Shown: positions 24,401 to 37,276, numbered from the stretch's first letter. The stretch: DNA of 64,000 bases from Hydractinia symbiolongicarpus (GCF_029227915.1 NC_079888.1:24842001-24906000), one strand, 5' to 3'. A program made the numbers and translations. Notes: generated by a model from the sequence alone, not told the origin.

Positions 24401-25668
24401 CGCCGGCAAACGAAATCCCGCGATTTCCCGTAAATCCCGGGCTTGGCCCGTATAGTCGAATGTATACAAAGAAAGTACCCAGGGAGTAAACTCATTTCCT
24501 GAACGATTTTTTAAATTTTTTTTCACCACTAAAACGCATGAGACTTGTAGTTTTCAAAAATGTTTTCATTTTTGATGAGACGCTGAATAAAAGAAGTTTA
24601 ATCGCCGGTAAACGAAAACCCGCGACTTCCCGTAAATCCCGGACTCGGCCCGTATAGTCAAAAGTATACAAAGAAAGTACCCGGGGTGTAAACTCATTTC
24701 CCGAACGATTTTTTAAATTATTATTTCACCACTTAAGCCCATGAGACTTGTAGTTTTTAAAAATGTTTTCATTTTTGATGAGACGCTGAATAAAAGAAGT
24801 TTAATCGCCGGTAAACGAAAACCCGCGACTTCCCGTAAATCCCGGACTCGGCCCGTATAGTCAAAAGTATACAAAGAAAGTACCCGGGGTGTAAACTCAT
24901 TTCCCGAACGATTTTTTAAATTATTATTTCACCACTAAAGCCCATGAGACTTGTAGTTTTTAAAAATGTTTTCATTTTTGATGAGACGCTGAATAAAAGA
25001 AGTTTAATTGCCGGCAAACGAAAACCCGCGACTTCCCGTAAATCCCGGACTCGGCCCGTATAGTCAAAAGTATACAAAGAAAGTACCCAGGGAGTAAACT
25101 CATTTCCCGAACGATTTTTTAAATTAATTTTCACCACTAAAACGCATGACACTTGTAGTTTTCAAAAATGTTTTCATTTTTGATGAGACGCTGAATAAAA
25201 GAAGTTTAATCGCCGGTAAACGAAAACCCGCGACTTCCCGTAAATCCCAGACTCGGCCCGTATAGTCAAAAGTATACAAAGAAAGTACCCGGGGTGTAAA
25301 CTCATTTCCCGAACGATTTTTTAAATTATTACTTCACCACTAAAGCCCATGAGACTTGTAATTTTTTAAAAATGTTTTCATTTTTGATGAGACGCTGAAT
25401 AAAAGAAGTTTAATTGCCGGCAAACGAAAACCCGCCACTTCCCGTAAATCCCGGACTCGGCCCGTATAGTCAAAAGTATACAAAGAAAGTACCCAGGAAG
25501 TAAACTCATTTCCCGAACGATTTTTTAAATTAATTTTCACCACTAAAACGCATGAGACTTGTAGTTTTCAAAAATGTTTTCATTTTTGATGAGAGGCTTA
25601 ATAAAAGAGGTTTAATCGCCGGCAAACGAAATCCCGCGATTTCCCGTAAATCCCGGGCTTGGCCCGTA
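21411..25668 (+). repeat. 21-monomer duplication (4,258 bp), copy 2
   Basis: Copy 2 begins in a hybrid monomer in which GGGCTTGG is followed by GTCAAAAG and CCCAGGGTG. The equivalent point at the 3' end (about 25,668) continues with CCCAGGGAG instead. Private single-base changes (TTAATAAGAG near 22,967; one T fewer at about 23,289; TAATTTTTTAAAA near 25,360) arose after duplication. Confidence 0.88.
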
Positions 25669-25754
25669 TAGTCAAAAGTATACAAAGAAAGTACCCAGGG
25701 AGTAAACTCATTTCCCGAACGATTTTTTAAATTAATTTTCACCACTAAAACGCA
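25147..25754 (+). repeat. 3-monomer duplication (607 bp), copy 1
   Basis: Unit: CATGACAC head with CCCAGACTCGG (25249); GCCC head with CGCCACTTCCC; ACGC head with GAGGCTTAATAAAAG. It lies at the 3' end of the second 21-mer copy and repeats immediately. Confidence 0.8.
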
Positions 25755-26362
25755 TGACACTTGTAGTTTTCAAAAATGTTTTCATTTTTGATGAGACGCT
25801 GAATAAAAGAAGTTTAATCGCCGGTAAACGAAAACCCGCGACTTCCCGTAAATCCCAGACTCGGCCCGTATAGTCAAAAGTATACAAAGAAAGTACCCGG
25901 GGTGTAAACTCATTTCCCGAACGATTTTTTAAATTATTACTTCACCACTAAAGCCCATGAGACTTGTAGTTTTTAAAAATGTTTTCATTTTTGATGAGAC
26001 GCTGAATAAAAGAAGTTTAATTGCCGGCAAACGAAAATCCGCCACTTCCCGTAAATCCCGGACTCGGCCCGTATAGTCAAAAGTATACAAAGAAAGTACC
26101 CAGGAAGTAAACTCATTTCCCGAACGATTTTTTAAATTAATTTTCACCACTAAAACGCATGAGACTTGTAGTTTTCAAAAATGTTTTCATTTTTGATGAG
26201 AGGCTTAATAAAAGACGTTTAATCGCCGGCAAACGAAATCCCGCGATTTCCCGTAAATCCCGGGCTTGGCCCGTATAGTTGAATGTATACAAAGAAAGTA
26301 CCCAGGGAGTAAACTCATTTCCAAAACGATTTTTTAAATTATCTTTTCACCACTAAAAGGCT
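25755..26362 (+). repeat. 3-monomer duplication (607 bp), copy 2, ending in a hybrid monomer
   Basis: CCCAGACTCGG recurs at 25856. The last monomer has a GAGGCTTAATAAAAGACG head and GTTGAATG, but finishes with the CCAAAACG / TTATCTTTTC / AAAAGGCTT tail of the CTTAATGAAAGTGG subtype. The switch is at about 26,320, outside the CCC core. Confidence 0.75.
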
Positions 26363-28160
26363 TGAGACTTGTAGTTTTCAAAAATGTTTTCATTTTTGAT
26401 GAGACGCTGAATAAAAGAAGTTTAAACGCCGGCAAACGAAAACCCGCCATTTCCCGTAAACCCCGGACTCGACCCGCATAGTCAAAAGTATACAAAGAAA
26501 GTACCCAGGGAGTAAACTCATTTTCCGAACGATTTTTTAAATTATTTTTTCACCACTAAAAGGCATGAGACTTGTAGTTTTCAAAAATGTTTTCATTTTT
26601 GATGAGACGCTGAATAAAAGAAGTTTAATCGCCGGCAAACGAAATCCCGCGATTTCCCGTAAATCCCGGGCTTGGCCCGTATAGTCGAATGTATACAAAG
26701 AAAGTACCCAGGGAGTAAACTCATTTCCTGAACGATTTTTTAAATTTTTTTTCACCACTAAAACGCATGAGACTTGTAGTTTTCAAAAATGTTTTCATTT
26801 TTGATGAGACGCTGAATAAAAGAAGTTTAATCGCCGGTAAACGAAAACCCGCGACTTCCCGTAAATCCCGGACTCGGCCCGTATAGTCAAAAGTATACAA
26901 AGAAAGTACCCGGGGTGTAAACTCATTTCCCGAACGATTTTTAAATTATTATTTCACCACTTAAGCCCATGAGACTTGTAGTTTTTAAAAATGTTTTCAT
27001 TTTTGATGAGACGCTGAATAAAAGAAGTTTAATCGCCGGTAAACGAAAACCCGCGACTTCCCGTAAATCCCGGACTCGGCCCGTATAGTCAAAAGTATAC
27101 AAAGAAAGTACCCGGGGTGTAAACTCATTTCCCGAACGATTTTTTAAATTATTATTTCACCACTTAAGCCCATGAGACTTGTAGTTTTTAAAAATGTTTT
27201 CATTTTTGATGAGACGCTGAATAAAAGAAGTTTAATCGCCGGTAAACGAAAACCCGCGACTTCCCGTAAATCCCGGGCTTGGCCCGTATAGTCGAATGTA
27301 TACAAAGAAAGTACCCAGGGAGTAAACTCATTTCCTGAACGATTTTTTAAATTTTTTTTCACCACTAAAACGCATGAGACTTGTAGTTTTCAAAAATGTT
27401 TTCATTTTTGATGAGACGCTGAATAAAAGAAGTTTAATCGCCGGTAAACGAAAACCCGCGACTTCCCGTAAATCCCGGACTCGGCCCGTATAGTCAAAAG
27501 TATACAAAGAAAGTACCCGGGGTGTAAACTCATTTCCCGAACGATTTTTTAAATTATTATTTCACCACTTAAGCCCATGAGACTTGTAGTTTTTAAAAAT
27601 GTTTTCATTTTTGATGAGACGCTGAATAAAAGAAGTTTAATCGCCGGTAAACGAAAACCCGCGACTTCCCGTAAATCCCGGACTCGGCCCGTATAGTCAA
27701 AAGTATACAAAGAAAGTACCCGGGGTGTAAACTCATTTCCCGAACGATTTTTTAAATTATTATTTCACCACTTAAGCCCATGAGACTTGTAGTTTTTAAA
27801 AATGTTTTCATTTTTGATGAGACGCTGAATAAAAGAAGTTTAATCGCCGGTAAACGAAAACCCGCGACTTCCCGTAAATCCCGGACTCGGCCCGTATAGT
27901 CAAAAGTATACAAAGAAAGTACCCGGGGTGTAAACTCATTTCCCGAACGATTTTTTAAATTATTATTTCACCACTAAAGCCCATGAGACTTGTAGTTTTT
28001 AAAAATGTTTTCATTTTTGATGAGACGCTGAATAAAAGAAGTTTAATTGCCGGCAAACGAAAACCCGCGACTTCCCGTAAATCCCGGACTCGGCCCGTAT
28101 AGTCAAAAGTATACAAAGAAAGTACCCAGGGAGTAAACTCATTTCCCGAACGAATTTTTA
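26363..28160 (+). repeat. local expansion of GGTAAACG / CCCGGGGTG monomers
   Basis: After one AGGCTTGAG and one AGGCATGAG monomer, this stretch is mostly one subtype repeated singly. It carries ACTTAAGCCC joints (CTTAAG at 26960, 27163, 27568 and 27771) exactly 203 bp apart within pairs. A hybrid at about 27,255-27,290 switches from GCGACTT to GGGCTTGG with GTCGAATG, dividing two runs of the same three-monomer pattern. Confidence 0.75.
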
Positions 28161-29690
28161 AATTATTATTTCACCACTAAAGCCCATGAGACTTGTAGTT
28201 TTTAAAAATGTTTTCATTTTTGATGAGACGCTGAATAAAAGTTGTTTAATCGCCGGCAAACAAAAACCCGCGATTTCCCGTAAATCCCGGGCTTGGCCCG
28301 TATAGTCGAATGTATACAAAGAAAGTACCCTGTGAGTAAACTCATTTCCGAAAGGATTTTTTTAATTATCTTTTCACCACTAAAACGCATGAGACTTGCA
28401 GTTTTCAAAAATGTTTTCATTTTTGATGAGAGGCTTAATAAAAGAGGTTTAATCGCCGGCAAACGAAATCCCGCGATTTCCCGTAAATCCCGGGCTTGGC
28501 CCGTATAGTCGAATGTATACAAAGAAAGTACCCAGGGAGTAAACTCATTTCCTGAACGATTTTTTAAATTTTTTTTCACCACTAAAACGCATGAGACTTG
28601 TAGTTTTCAAAAATGTTTTCATTTTTGATGAGACGCTGAATAAAAGAAGTTTAATCGCCGGTAAACGAAAACCCGCGACTTCCCGTAAATCCCGGACTCG
28701 GCCCGTATAGTCAAAAGTATACAAAGAAAGTACCCGGGGTGTAAACTCATTTCCCGAACGATTTTTTGAATTATTATTTCACCACTTAAGCCCATGAGAC
28801 TTGTAGTTTTTAAAAATGTTTTCATTTTTGATGAGACGCTGAATAAAAGAAGTTTAATCGCCGGTAAACGAAAACCCGCGACTTCCCGTAAATCCCGGAC
28901 TCGGCCCGTATAGTCAAAAGTATACAAAGAAAGTACCCGGGGTGTAAACTCATTTCCCGAACGATTTTTTAAATTATTATTTCACCACTAAAGCCCATGA
29001 GACTTGTAGTTTTTAAAAATGTTTTCATTTTTGATGAGACGCTGAATAAAAGAAGTTTAATTGCCGGCAAACGAAAACCCGCGACTTCCCGTAAATCCCG
29101 GACTCGGCCCGTATAGTCAAAAGTATACAAAGAAAGTACCCAGGGAGTAAACTCATTTCCCGAACGATTTTTTAAATTAATTTTCACCACTAAAACGCAT
29201 GACACTTGTAGTTTTCAAAAATGTTTTCATTTTTGATGAGACGCTGAATAAAAGAAGTTTAATCGCCGGTAAACGAAAACCCGCGACTTCCCGTAAATCC
29301 CAGACTCGGCCCGTATAGTCAAAAGTATACAAAGAAAGTACCCGGGGTGTAAACTCATTTCCCGAACGATTTTTTAAATTATTACTTCACCACTAAAGCC
29401 CATGAGACTTGTAGTTTTTAAAAATGTTTTCATTTTTGATGAGACGCTGAATAAAAGAAGTTTAATTGCCGGCAAACGAAAACCCGCCACTTCCCGTAAA
29501 TCCCGGACTCGGCCCGTATAGTCAAAAGTATACAAAGAAAGTACCCAGGAAGTAAACTCATTTCCCGAACGATTTTTTAAATTAATTTTCACCACTAAAA
29601 CGCATGAGACTTGTAGTTTTCAAAAATGTTTTCATTTTTGATGAGAGGCTTAATAAAAGAGGTTTAATCGCCGGCAAACGAAATCCCGCG
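28161..29690 (+). repeat. third, partial copy of the 21-mer block's 3' part
   Basis: It matches 24.1-25.6 kb at a shift of about 4,053 bp (20 monomers). It includes the AAACAAAAACC/GAGGCTTAAT pair (28.2-28.58 kb), CATGACAC (about 29,200), CCCAGACTCGG (about 29,310), the TTATTACTTCACC tail and CCCAGGAAG. The one-monomer difference in shift reflects gain or loss within the GGTAAACG run. Confidence 0.8.
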
Positions 29691-30214
29691 ATTTCCCGTA
29701 AATCCCGGGCTTGGCCCGTATAGTTGAATGTATACAAAGAAAGTACCCAGGGAGTAAACTCATTTCCTGAACGATTTTTTAAATTTTTTTTTCACCACTA
29801 AAATGCATGAGACTTGTAGTTTTCAAAAATGTTCTCATTTTCGATGAGACGCTGAATAAAAGAAGTTTAATCGCCGGTAAACGAAAACCCGCGACTTCCC
29901 GTAAATCCCGGACTCGGCCCGTATAGTCAAAAGTATACAAAGAAAGTACCCGGGGTGTAAACTCATTTCCCGAACGATTTTTTAAATTATTATTTCACCA
30001 CTAAAGCCCATGAGACTTGTAGTTTTTAAAAATGTTTTCATTTTTGATGAGACGCTGAATAAAAGAAGTTTAATTGCCGGCAAACGAAAACCCGCGACTT
30101 CCCGTAAATCCCGGACTCGGCCCGTATAGTCAAAAGTATACAAAGAAAGTACTCAGGGAGTAAACTCATTTCCCGAACGATTTTTTAAATTAATTTTCAC
30201 CACTAAAACGCATG
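29691..30214 (+). repeat. short linking segment of monomers
   Basis: About two and a half monomers. The tail of a GAGGCTTAAT monomer with GTTGAATG is followed by a TTCTCATTTTCGATGAG monomer (one extra C) and an AATTGCCGGC monomer. Nothing else is present. Confidence 0.7.
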
Positions 30215-31227
30215 AGACTTGTAGTTTTCAGAAATGTTTTTATTTTTGATGAGACGCTTAATGAAAGTTGTTTAATCGCCGGCAAACAAAAACCCGCGAT
30301 TTCCCGTAAATCCCGGGCTTGGCCCGTATAGTTGAATGTATACCAAGAAAGTACCCTGTGAGTAAACTCATTTCCGAAACGATTTTTTCAATTATCTTTT
30401 CACCACTAAAACGCATGAGACTTGCAGTTTTCAAAAATATTTTCATTTTTGATGAGAGGTTTAATAAAAGAGGTTTAATCGCCGGCAAACGAAATCCCGC
30501 GATTTCCCGTAAATCCCGGGCTTGGCCCGTATAGTCGAATGTACACAAAGAAAGTACCCAGGGAGTAAACTCATTTCCCGAACGATTATTTAAATTTTTT
30601 TTTCACCACTAAAACGCATGAGACTTGTAGTTTTCAAAAATGTTTTCATTTTTGATGAGACGCTGAATAAAAGAAGTTTAATCGCCGGCAAACGAAAACC
30701 CGCGATTTCCCGTAAATCCCGGTCTCGGCCCGTATAGTCAAAAGTATACAAGGAAAGTACCCAGTGAGTAAACTCATTTCCCTAACGAATTTTTAAATTA
30801 TTTTTTCACCACTAAAACGCATGAGACTTGTAGTTTTCAAAAATGTTTTCATTTTTGATGAGACGCTGAATAAAAGAAGTTTAATTGCCGGGAAACGAAA
30901 ACCCGCGACTTCCCGTAAATCCCGGACTCGGCCCGTATAGTCAAAAGTATACAAAGAAAGTACCCAGGGAGTAAACTCATTTCCCGAACGATTTTTTAAA
31001 TTAATTTTCACCACTAAAACGCATGAGACTTGTAGTTTTCAGAAATGTTTTCATTTTTGATGAGACCCTTAATGAAAGTTGTTTAATCGCCGGCAAAGGA
31101 AATCCCGCGATTTCCCGTAAATCCCGGGCTTGGCCCGTATAGTCGAATGTATACAAAGAAAGTACCCAGGAAGTAAACTCATTTCCTGAACGATTTTTTA
31201 AATTTTTTTTCACCACTAAAATGCATG
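30215..31227 (+). repeat. 5-monomer duplication (1,013 bp), copy 1
   Basis: Private variants shared with the next copy are GTTGAATG with CCGAAACG (about 30,330), GAGAGGTTTAAT, GTACACAAAG (about 30,541), CCGGGAAACG (30888/31901) and GAGACCCTTAATG. The same unit recurs near 60.6 kb at a shift of 30,402 bp. Confidence 0.85.
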
Positions 31228-32240
31228 AGACTTGTAGTTTTCAGAAATGTTTTTATTTTTGATGAGACGCTTAATGAAAGTTGTTTAATCGCCGGCAAAC
31301 AAAAACCCGCGATTTCCCGTAAATCCCGGGCTTGGCCCGTATAGTTGAATGTATACAAAGAAAGTACCCTGTGAGTAAACTCATTTCCGAAACGATTTTT
31401 TCAATTATCTTTTCACCACTAAAACGCATGAGACTTGCAGTTTTCAAAAATGTTTTCATTTTTGATGAGAGGTTTAATAAAAGAGGTTTAATCTCCGGCA
31501 AACGAAATCCCGCGATTTCCCGTAAATCCCGGGCTTGGCCCGTATAGTCGAATGTACACAAAGAAAGTACCCAGGAAGTAAACTCATTTCCCGAACGATT
31601 ATTTAAATTTTTTTTTCACCACTAAAACGCATGAGACTTGTAGTTTTCAAAAATGTTTTCATTTTTGATGAGACGCTGAATAAAAGAAGTTTAATCGCCG
31701 GTAAACGAAAACCCGCGATTTCCCGTAAATCCCGGTCTCGGCCCGTATAGTCAAAAGTATACAAGGAAAGTACCCAGTGAGTAAACTCATTTCCCTAACG
31801 AATTTTTAAATTATTTTTTCACCACTAAAACGCATGAGACTTGTAGTTTTCAAAAATGTTTTCATTTTTGATGAGACGCTGAATAAAAGAAGTTTAATTG
31901 CCGGGAAACGAAAACCCGCGACTTCCCGTAAATCCCGGACTCGGCCCGTATAGTCAAAAGTATACAAAGAAAGTACCCAGGGAGTAAACTCATTTCCCGA
32001 ACGATTTTTTAAATTAATTTTCACCACTAAAACGCATGAGACTTGTAGTTTTCAGAAATGTTTTCATTTTTGATGAGACCCTTAATGAAAGTTGTTTAAT
32101 CGCCGGCAAACGAAATCCCGCGATTTCCCGTAAATCCCCGGCTTGGCCCGTATAGTCGAATGTACACAAAGAAAGTACCCAGGGAGTAAACTCATTTCCT
32201 GAACGATTTTTTAAATTTTTTTTTCACCACTAAAATGCAT
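31228..32240 (+). repeat. 5-monomer duplication (1,013 bp), copy 2
   Basis: Tandem copy of the preceding 5-mer with a few single-base differences (for example AATCTCCGG at about 31,491 and CCCAGGAAG). It ends where a CTTAATGAAAGTGG monomer with AAAAACCGCG begins block A. Confidence 0.85.
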
Positions 32241-34050
32241 GAGACTTGTAGTTTTCAGAAATGTTTTCATTTTTGATGAGACGCTTAATGAAAGTGGTTT
32301 AATCGCCGGCAAACGAAAAACCGCGATTTCCCGTAAATCCCGGCTTGGCCCGTATAGTCAGAAGTATACAAAGAAAGTACCCAAGGAGTAAACTCATTTC
32401 CCCGAACGATTTTTTAAATTATTTTTTCACCACTAAAACGCATGAGACTTGTAGTTTTCAAAAATGTTTTCATTTTTGATGAGACGCTGAATAAAAGAAG
32501 TTTAATCGCCGGCAAACGAAAACCCGCGATTTCCCGTAAATCCCGGGCTTGGCCCGTATAGTCAAAAGTATACAAAGAAAGTACCCAGGGTGTAAACTCA
32601 TTTCCCGAACGATTTTTTAAATTATTTTTTCACCACTAAAAGGCATGAGACTTGTAGTTTTCAAAAATGTTTTCATTTTTGATGAGACGCTGAATAAAAG
32701 AAGTTTAATCGCCGGCAAACGAAAACCTGCGATTTCCCGTAAATCCCGGACTCGGCCCGTATAGTCAAAAGTATACAAAGAAAGTACCCGGGGAGTAAAC
32801 TCATTTCCCAAACGATTTTTTAAATTTATATTTTACCACTAAAGCCCATGAGACTTGTAGTTTTTAAAAATGTTTTCATTTTTGCTGAGACGCTGAATAA
32901 AAGAAGTTTAATCGCCGGCAAACGAAAACCCGCGATTTCCCGTAAATCCCGGTCTCGGATCGTATAGTCAAAAGTATACGAGGAAAGTACCCAGTGAGTA
33001 AACTCATTTCCCTAACGAATTTTTAAATTATTTTTTCACCACTAAAACGCATGAGACTTGTAGTTTTCAAAAATGTTTTCATTTTTGATGAGACGCTGAC
33101 TAAAAGAAGTTTAATCGCCGGCAAACGAAAACCTGCGGTTTCCCGTAAATCCCGGACTCGGCCCGTATAGTCAAAAGTATACGAAGAAAGTACCCAGGGT
33201 GTAAACTCATTTCCCGAACGATTTTTTAAATTATTTTTTCACCACTAAAACGCATGAGACTTGTAGTTTTCAAAAATGTTTTCATTTTTGATGAGACGCT
33301 GAATAAAAGAAGTTTAATCGCCGGCAATCGAAAACCTGCGACTTCCCGTAAATCCCGGACTCGGCCCGTATAGTCAAAAGTATACAAAGAAAGTACCCAG
33401 GGAGTAAACTCATTTCCCAAACGATTATTTAAATTATTATTTCACCACTAAAGCCCATGAGACTTGTAGTTTTTAAAAATGTTTTCATTTTTGATGAGAC
33501 GCAGAATAAAAGAAGTTTAATCGCCGGCAAACGAAAACTCGCGATTTCCCGTAAATCCCGGACTCGGCCCGTATAGTCAAAAGTATACAAGGAAAGTACC
33601 CAGTGAGTAAACTCATTTCCCGAAGGAATTTTTAAATTATTTTTTCACCACTAAAATGCATGAGACTTGTAGTTTTCAGAAATGTTTTCATTTTTGATGA
33701 GACGCTTAATGAAAGTGGTTTAATCGCCGGCAAACGAAAACCCGCGATTTCCCGTAAATCCCCGGCTTAGCCCATATAGTCGAATGTATACAAAGAAAGT
33801 ACCCTGTGAGTAAACTCATTTCCAAAACGATTTTTTAAATTATCTTTTCACCACTAAAAGGCTTGAGACTTGTAGTTTTCAAAAATGTTTTTATTTTTGA
33901 TGAGACGCTGAATAAAAGAAGTTTAATCGCCGGCAAACGAAAACCCGCCATTTCCCGTAAACCCCGGACTCGACCCGCATAGTCAAAAGTATACAAAGAA
34001 AGTACCCAGGGAGTAAATTCATTTCCCGAACGATTTTTTAAATTATTTTT
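32241..34050 (+). repeat. block A, third occurrence
   Basis: The order equals that of 2.9-4.6 kb: AAAAACCGCG/CCCGGCTTGG monomer; GGGCTTGG with GTCAAAAG and CCCAGGGTG; AACCTGCGATTT with CCCGGGGAG and the TTTATATTTTACC tail; GCTGAG (32884); CCTGCGGTTTCCC with TATACGAAG; CCTGCGACTT; CAGAATAAAAG; CTTAATGAAAGTGG; AGGCTTGAG. An unusual CGGATCGTATAG (about 32,957) is private to this copy. Confidence 0.8.
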
Positions 34051-35249
34051 TCACCACTAAAACGCATGAGACTTGTAGTTTGCAAAAATGTTTTCATTTT
34101 TGATGAGACGCTGAATAAAAGAAGTTTAATCGCCGGTAAACAAAAACCCGCGACTTCCCGTAAATCCCGGACTCGGCCCGTATAGTCAAAAGTATACAAA
34201 GAAAGTACCCTGTGAGTAAACTCATTTCCGAAAGGATTTTTTCAATTATCTTTTCACCACTAAAACGCATGAGACTTGCAGTTTTCAAAAATGTTTTCAT
34301 TTTTGATGAGAGGCTTAATAAAAGAGGTTTAATCGCCGGCAAACGAAAACCCGCGATTTCCCGTAAATCCCGGGCTTGGCCCGTATAGTCGAATGTATAC
34401 AAAGAAAGTACCCAGGGAGTAAACTCATTTCCTGAACGATTTTTTAAATTTTTTTTTCACCACTAAAACGCATGAGACTTGTAGTTTTCAAAAATGTTTT
34501 CATTTTTGATGAGACGCTGAATAAAAGAAGTTTAATCGCCGGTAAACGAAAACCCGCGACTTCCCGTAAATCCCGGACTCGGCCCGTATAGTCAAAAGTA
34601 TACAAAGAAAGTACCCGGGGTGTAAACTCATTTCCCGAACGATTTTTTAAATTATTATTTCAGCACTAAAGCCCATGAGACTTGTAGTTTTTAAAAATGT
34701 TTTCATTTTTGATGAGACGCTGAATAAAAGAAGTTTAATTGCCGGCAAACGAAAACCCGCGACTTCCCGTAAATCCCGGACTCGGCCCGTATAGTCAAAA
34801 GTATACAAAGAAAGTACCCAGGGAGTAAACTCATTTCCTGAACGATTTTTTAAATTTTTTTTTCACCACTAAAATGCATAAGACTTGTAGTTTTCAAAAA
34901 TGTTTTCTTTTTTGATGAGACGCTGAATAAAAGAAGTTTATCGCCGGTAAACGAAAACCCGCGACTTCCCGTAAATCTCGGACTCGGCCCGTATAGTCAA
35001 AAGTATACAAAGAAAGTACCCGGGGTGTAAACTCATTTCCCGAACGATTTTTTAAATTATTATTTCACCACTAAAGCCCATGAGACTTGTAGTTTTTAAA
35101 AATGTTTTCATTTTTGATGAGACGCTGAATAAAAGAAGTTTAATCGCCCGCAAACGAAAACCCGCGATTTCCCGTAAATCCCGGTCTCGGCCCGTATAGT
35201 CAAAAGTATACAAGGAAAGTACCCAGTGAGTAAACTCATTTCCCTAACG
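34051..35249 (+). repeat. block C, first occurrence
   Basis: Includes a hybrid monomer at about 34,080-34,265 (GGTAAACAAAAACC with GCGACTT, then CCCTGTGAG), a GAGGCTTAAT monomer, a TTCAGCACTAAAG tail (about 34,660), a GTTTATCGCC monomer with one A deleted (about 34,938) and a CGCCCGCAAACG monomer with CCCGGTCTCGG. The same series returns at 41.2, 42.4-42.7 and 44.4-44.7 kb. Confidence 0.7.
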
Positions 35250-36262
35250 AATTTTTAAATTATTTTTTCACCACTAAAACGCATGAGACTTGTAGTTTTC
35301 AAAAATGTTTTCATTTTTGATGAGACGCTGAATAAAAGAAGTTTAATTGCCGGCAAACGAAAACCCGCGACTTCCCGTAAATCCCGGACTCGGCCCGTAT
35401 AGTCAAAAGTATACAAAGAAAGTACCCAGGGAGTAAACTCATTTCCCGAACGATTTTTAAATTAATTTTCACCACTAAAACGCATGAGACTTGTAGTTTT
35501 CAGAAATGTTTTCATTTTTGATGAGACGCTTAATGAAAGTTGTTTAATCGCCGGCAAACAAAAACCCGCGATTTCCCGTAAATCCCGGGCTTGGCCCGTA
35601 TAGTCGAATGTATACAAAGAAAGTACCCTGTGAGTAAACTCATTTCCGAAAGGATTTTTTCAATTATCTTTTCACCACTAAAACGCATGAGACTTGCAGT
35701 TTTCAAAAATGTTTTCATTTTTGATGAGAGGCTTAATAAAAGAGGTTTAATCGCCGGCAAACGAAATCCCGCGATTTCCCGTAAATCCCGGGCTTGGCCC
35801 GTATAGTCGAATGTATACAAAGAAAGTACCCAGGGAGTAAACTCATTTCCTGAACGATTTTTTAAAATTTTTTTTCACCACTAAAACGCATGAGACTTGT
35901 AGTTTTCAAAAATGTTTTCATTTTTGATGAGACGCTGAATAAAAGAAGTTTAATCGCCGGTAAACGAAAACCCGCTACTTCCCGTAAATCCCGGACTCGG
36001 CCCGTATAGTCAAAAGTATACAAAGAAAGTACCCGGGGTGTAAACTCATTTCCCGAACGATTTTTTAAATTATTATTTCACCACTAAAGCCCATGAGACT
36101 TGCAGTTTTTGAAAATGTTTTCATTTTTGATGAGACGCTGAATAAAAGAAGTTTAATTGCCGGCAAACGAAAACCCGCGACTTCCCGTAAATCCCGGATT
36201 CGGCCCGTATAGTCAAAAGTATACAAAGAAAGTACCCAGGGAGTAAACTCATTTCCCGAACG
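35250..36262 (+). repeat. 5-monomer duplication (1,013 bp), copy 1
   Basis: Private variants repeated 1,013 bp later: TTTTTTAAAATTTTT (about 35,862/36,875), CCCGCTACTTCCC (about 35,972/36,985), TTGCAGTTTTTGAAAATG (TGCAG at 36101/37114) and GGATTCGG. Confidence 0.88.
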
Positions 36263-37276
36263 ATTTTTTAAATTATTTTTTCACCACTAAAACGCATGAG
36301 ACTTGTAGTTTTCAAAAATGTTTTCATTTTTGATGAGACGCTGAATAAAAGAAGTTTAATTGCCGGCAAACGAAAACCCGCGACTTCCCGTAAATCCCGG
36401 ACTCGGCCCGTATAGTCAAAAGTATACAAAGAAAGTACCCAGGGAGTAAACTCATTTCCCGAACGATTTTTAAATTAATTTTCACCACTAAAACGCATGA
36501 GACTTGTAGTTTTCAGAAATGTTTTCATTTTTGATGAGACGCTTAATGAAAGTTGTTTAATCGCCGGCAAACAAAAACCCGCGATTTCCCGTAAATCCCG
36601 GGCTTGGCCCGTATAGTCGAATGTATACAAAGAAAGTACCCTGTGAGTAAACTCATTTCCGAAAGGATTTTTTCAATTATCTTTTCACCACTAAAACGCA
36701 TGAGACTTGCAGTTTTCAAAAATGTTTTCATTTTTGATGAGAGGCTTAATAAAAGAGGTTTAATCGCCGGCAAACGAAATCCCGCGATTTCCCGTAAATC
36801 CCGGGCTTGGCCCGTATAGTCGAATGTATACAAAGAAAGTACCCAGGGAGTAAACTCATTTCCTGAACGATTTTTTAAAATTTTTTTTCACCACTAAAAC
36901 GCATGAGAGTTGTAGTTTTCAAAAATGTTTTCATTTTTGATGAGACGCTGAATAAAAGAAGTTTAATCGCCGGTAAACGAAAACCCGCTACTTCCCGTAA
37001 ATCCCGGACTCGGCCCGTATAGTCAAAAGTATACAAAGAAAGTACCCGGGGTGTAAACTCATTTCCCGAACGATTTTTTAAATTATTATTTCACCACTAA
37101 AGCCCATGAGACTTGCAGTTTTTGAAAATGTTTTCATTTTTGATGAGACGCTGAATAAAAGAAGTTTAATTGCCGGCAAACGAAAACCCGCGACTTCCCG
37201 TAAATCCCGGATTCGGCCCGTATAGTCAAAAGTATACAAAGAAAGTACCCAGGGAGTAAACTCATTTCCCGAACGA
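36263..37276 (+). repeat. 5-monomer duplication (1,013 bp), copy 2
   Basis: Near-identical tandem copy of the previous feature. A GAGAGTTGTAG head (about 36,905) is private to this copy here. Confidence 0.88.

Noticed and set aside
30730-30790. Telomere-like CCCTAA in the TTTCCCTAACG variant
   Set aside because: It is a single hexamer arising from one base change in a monomer subtype, not a tandem telomeric run.
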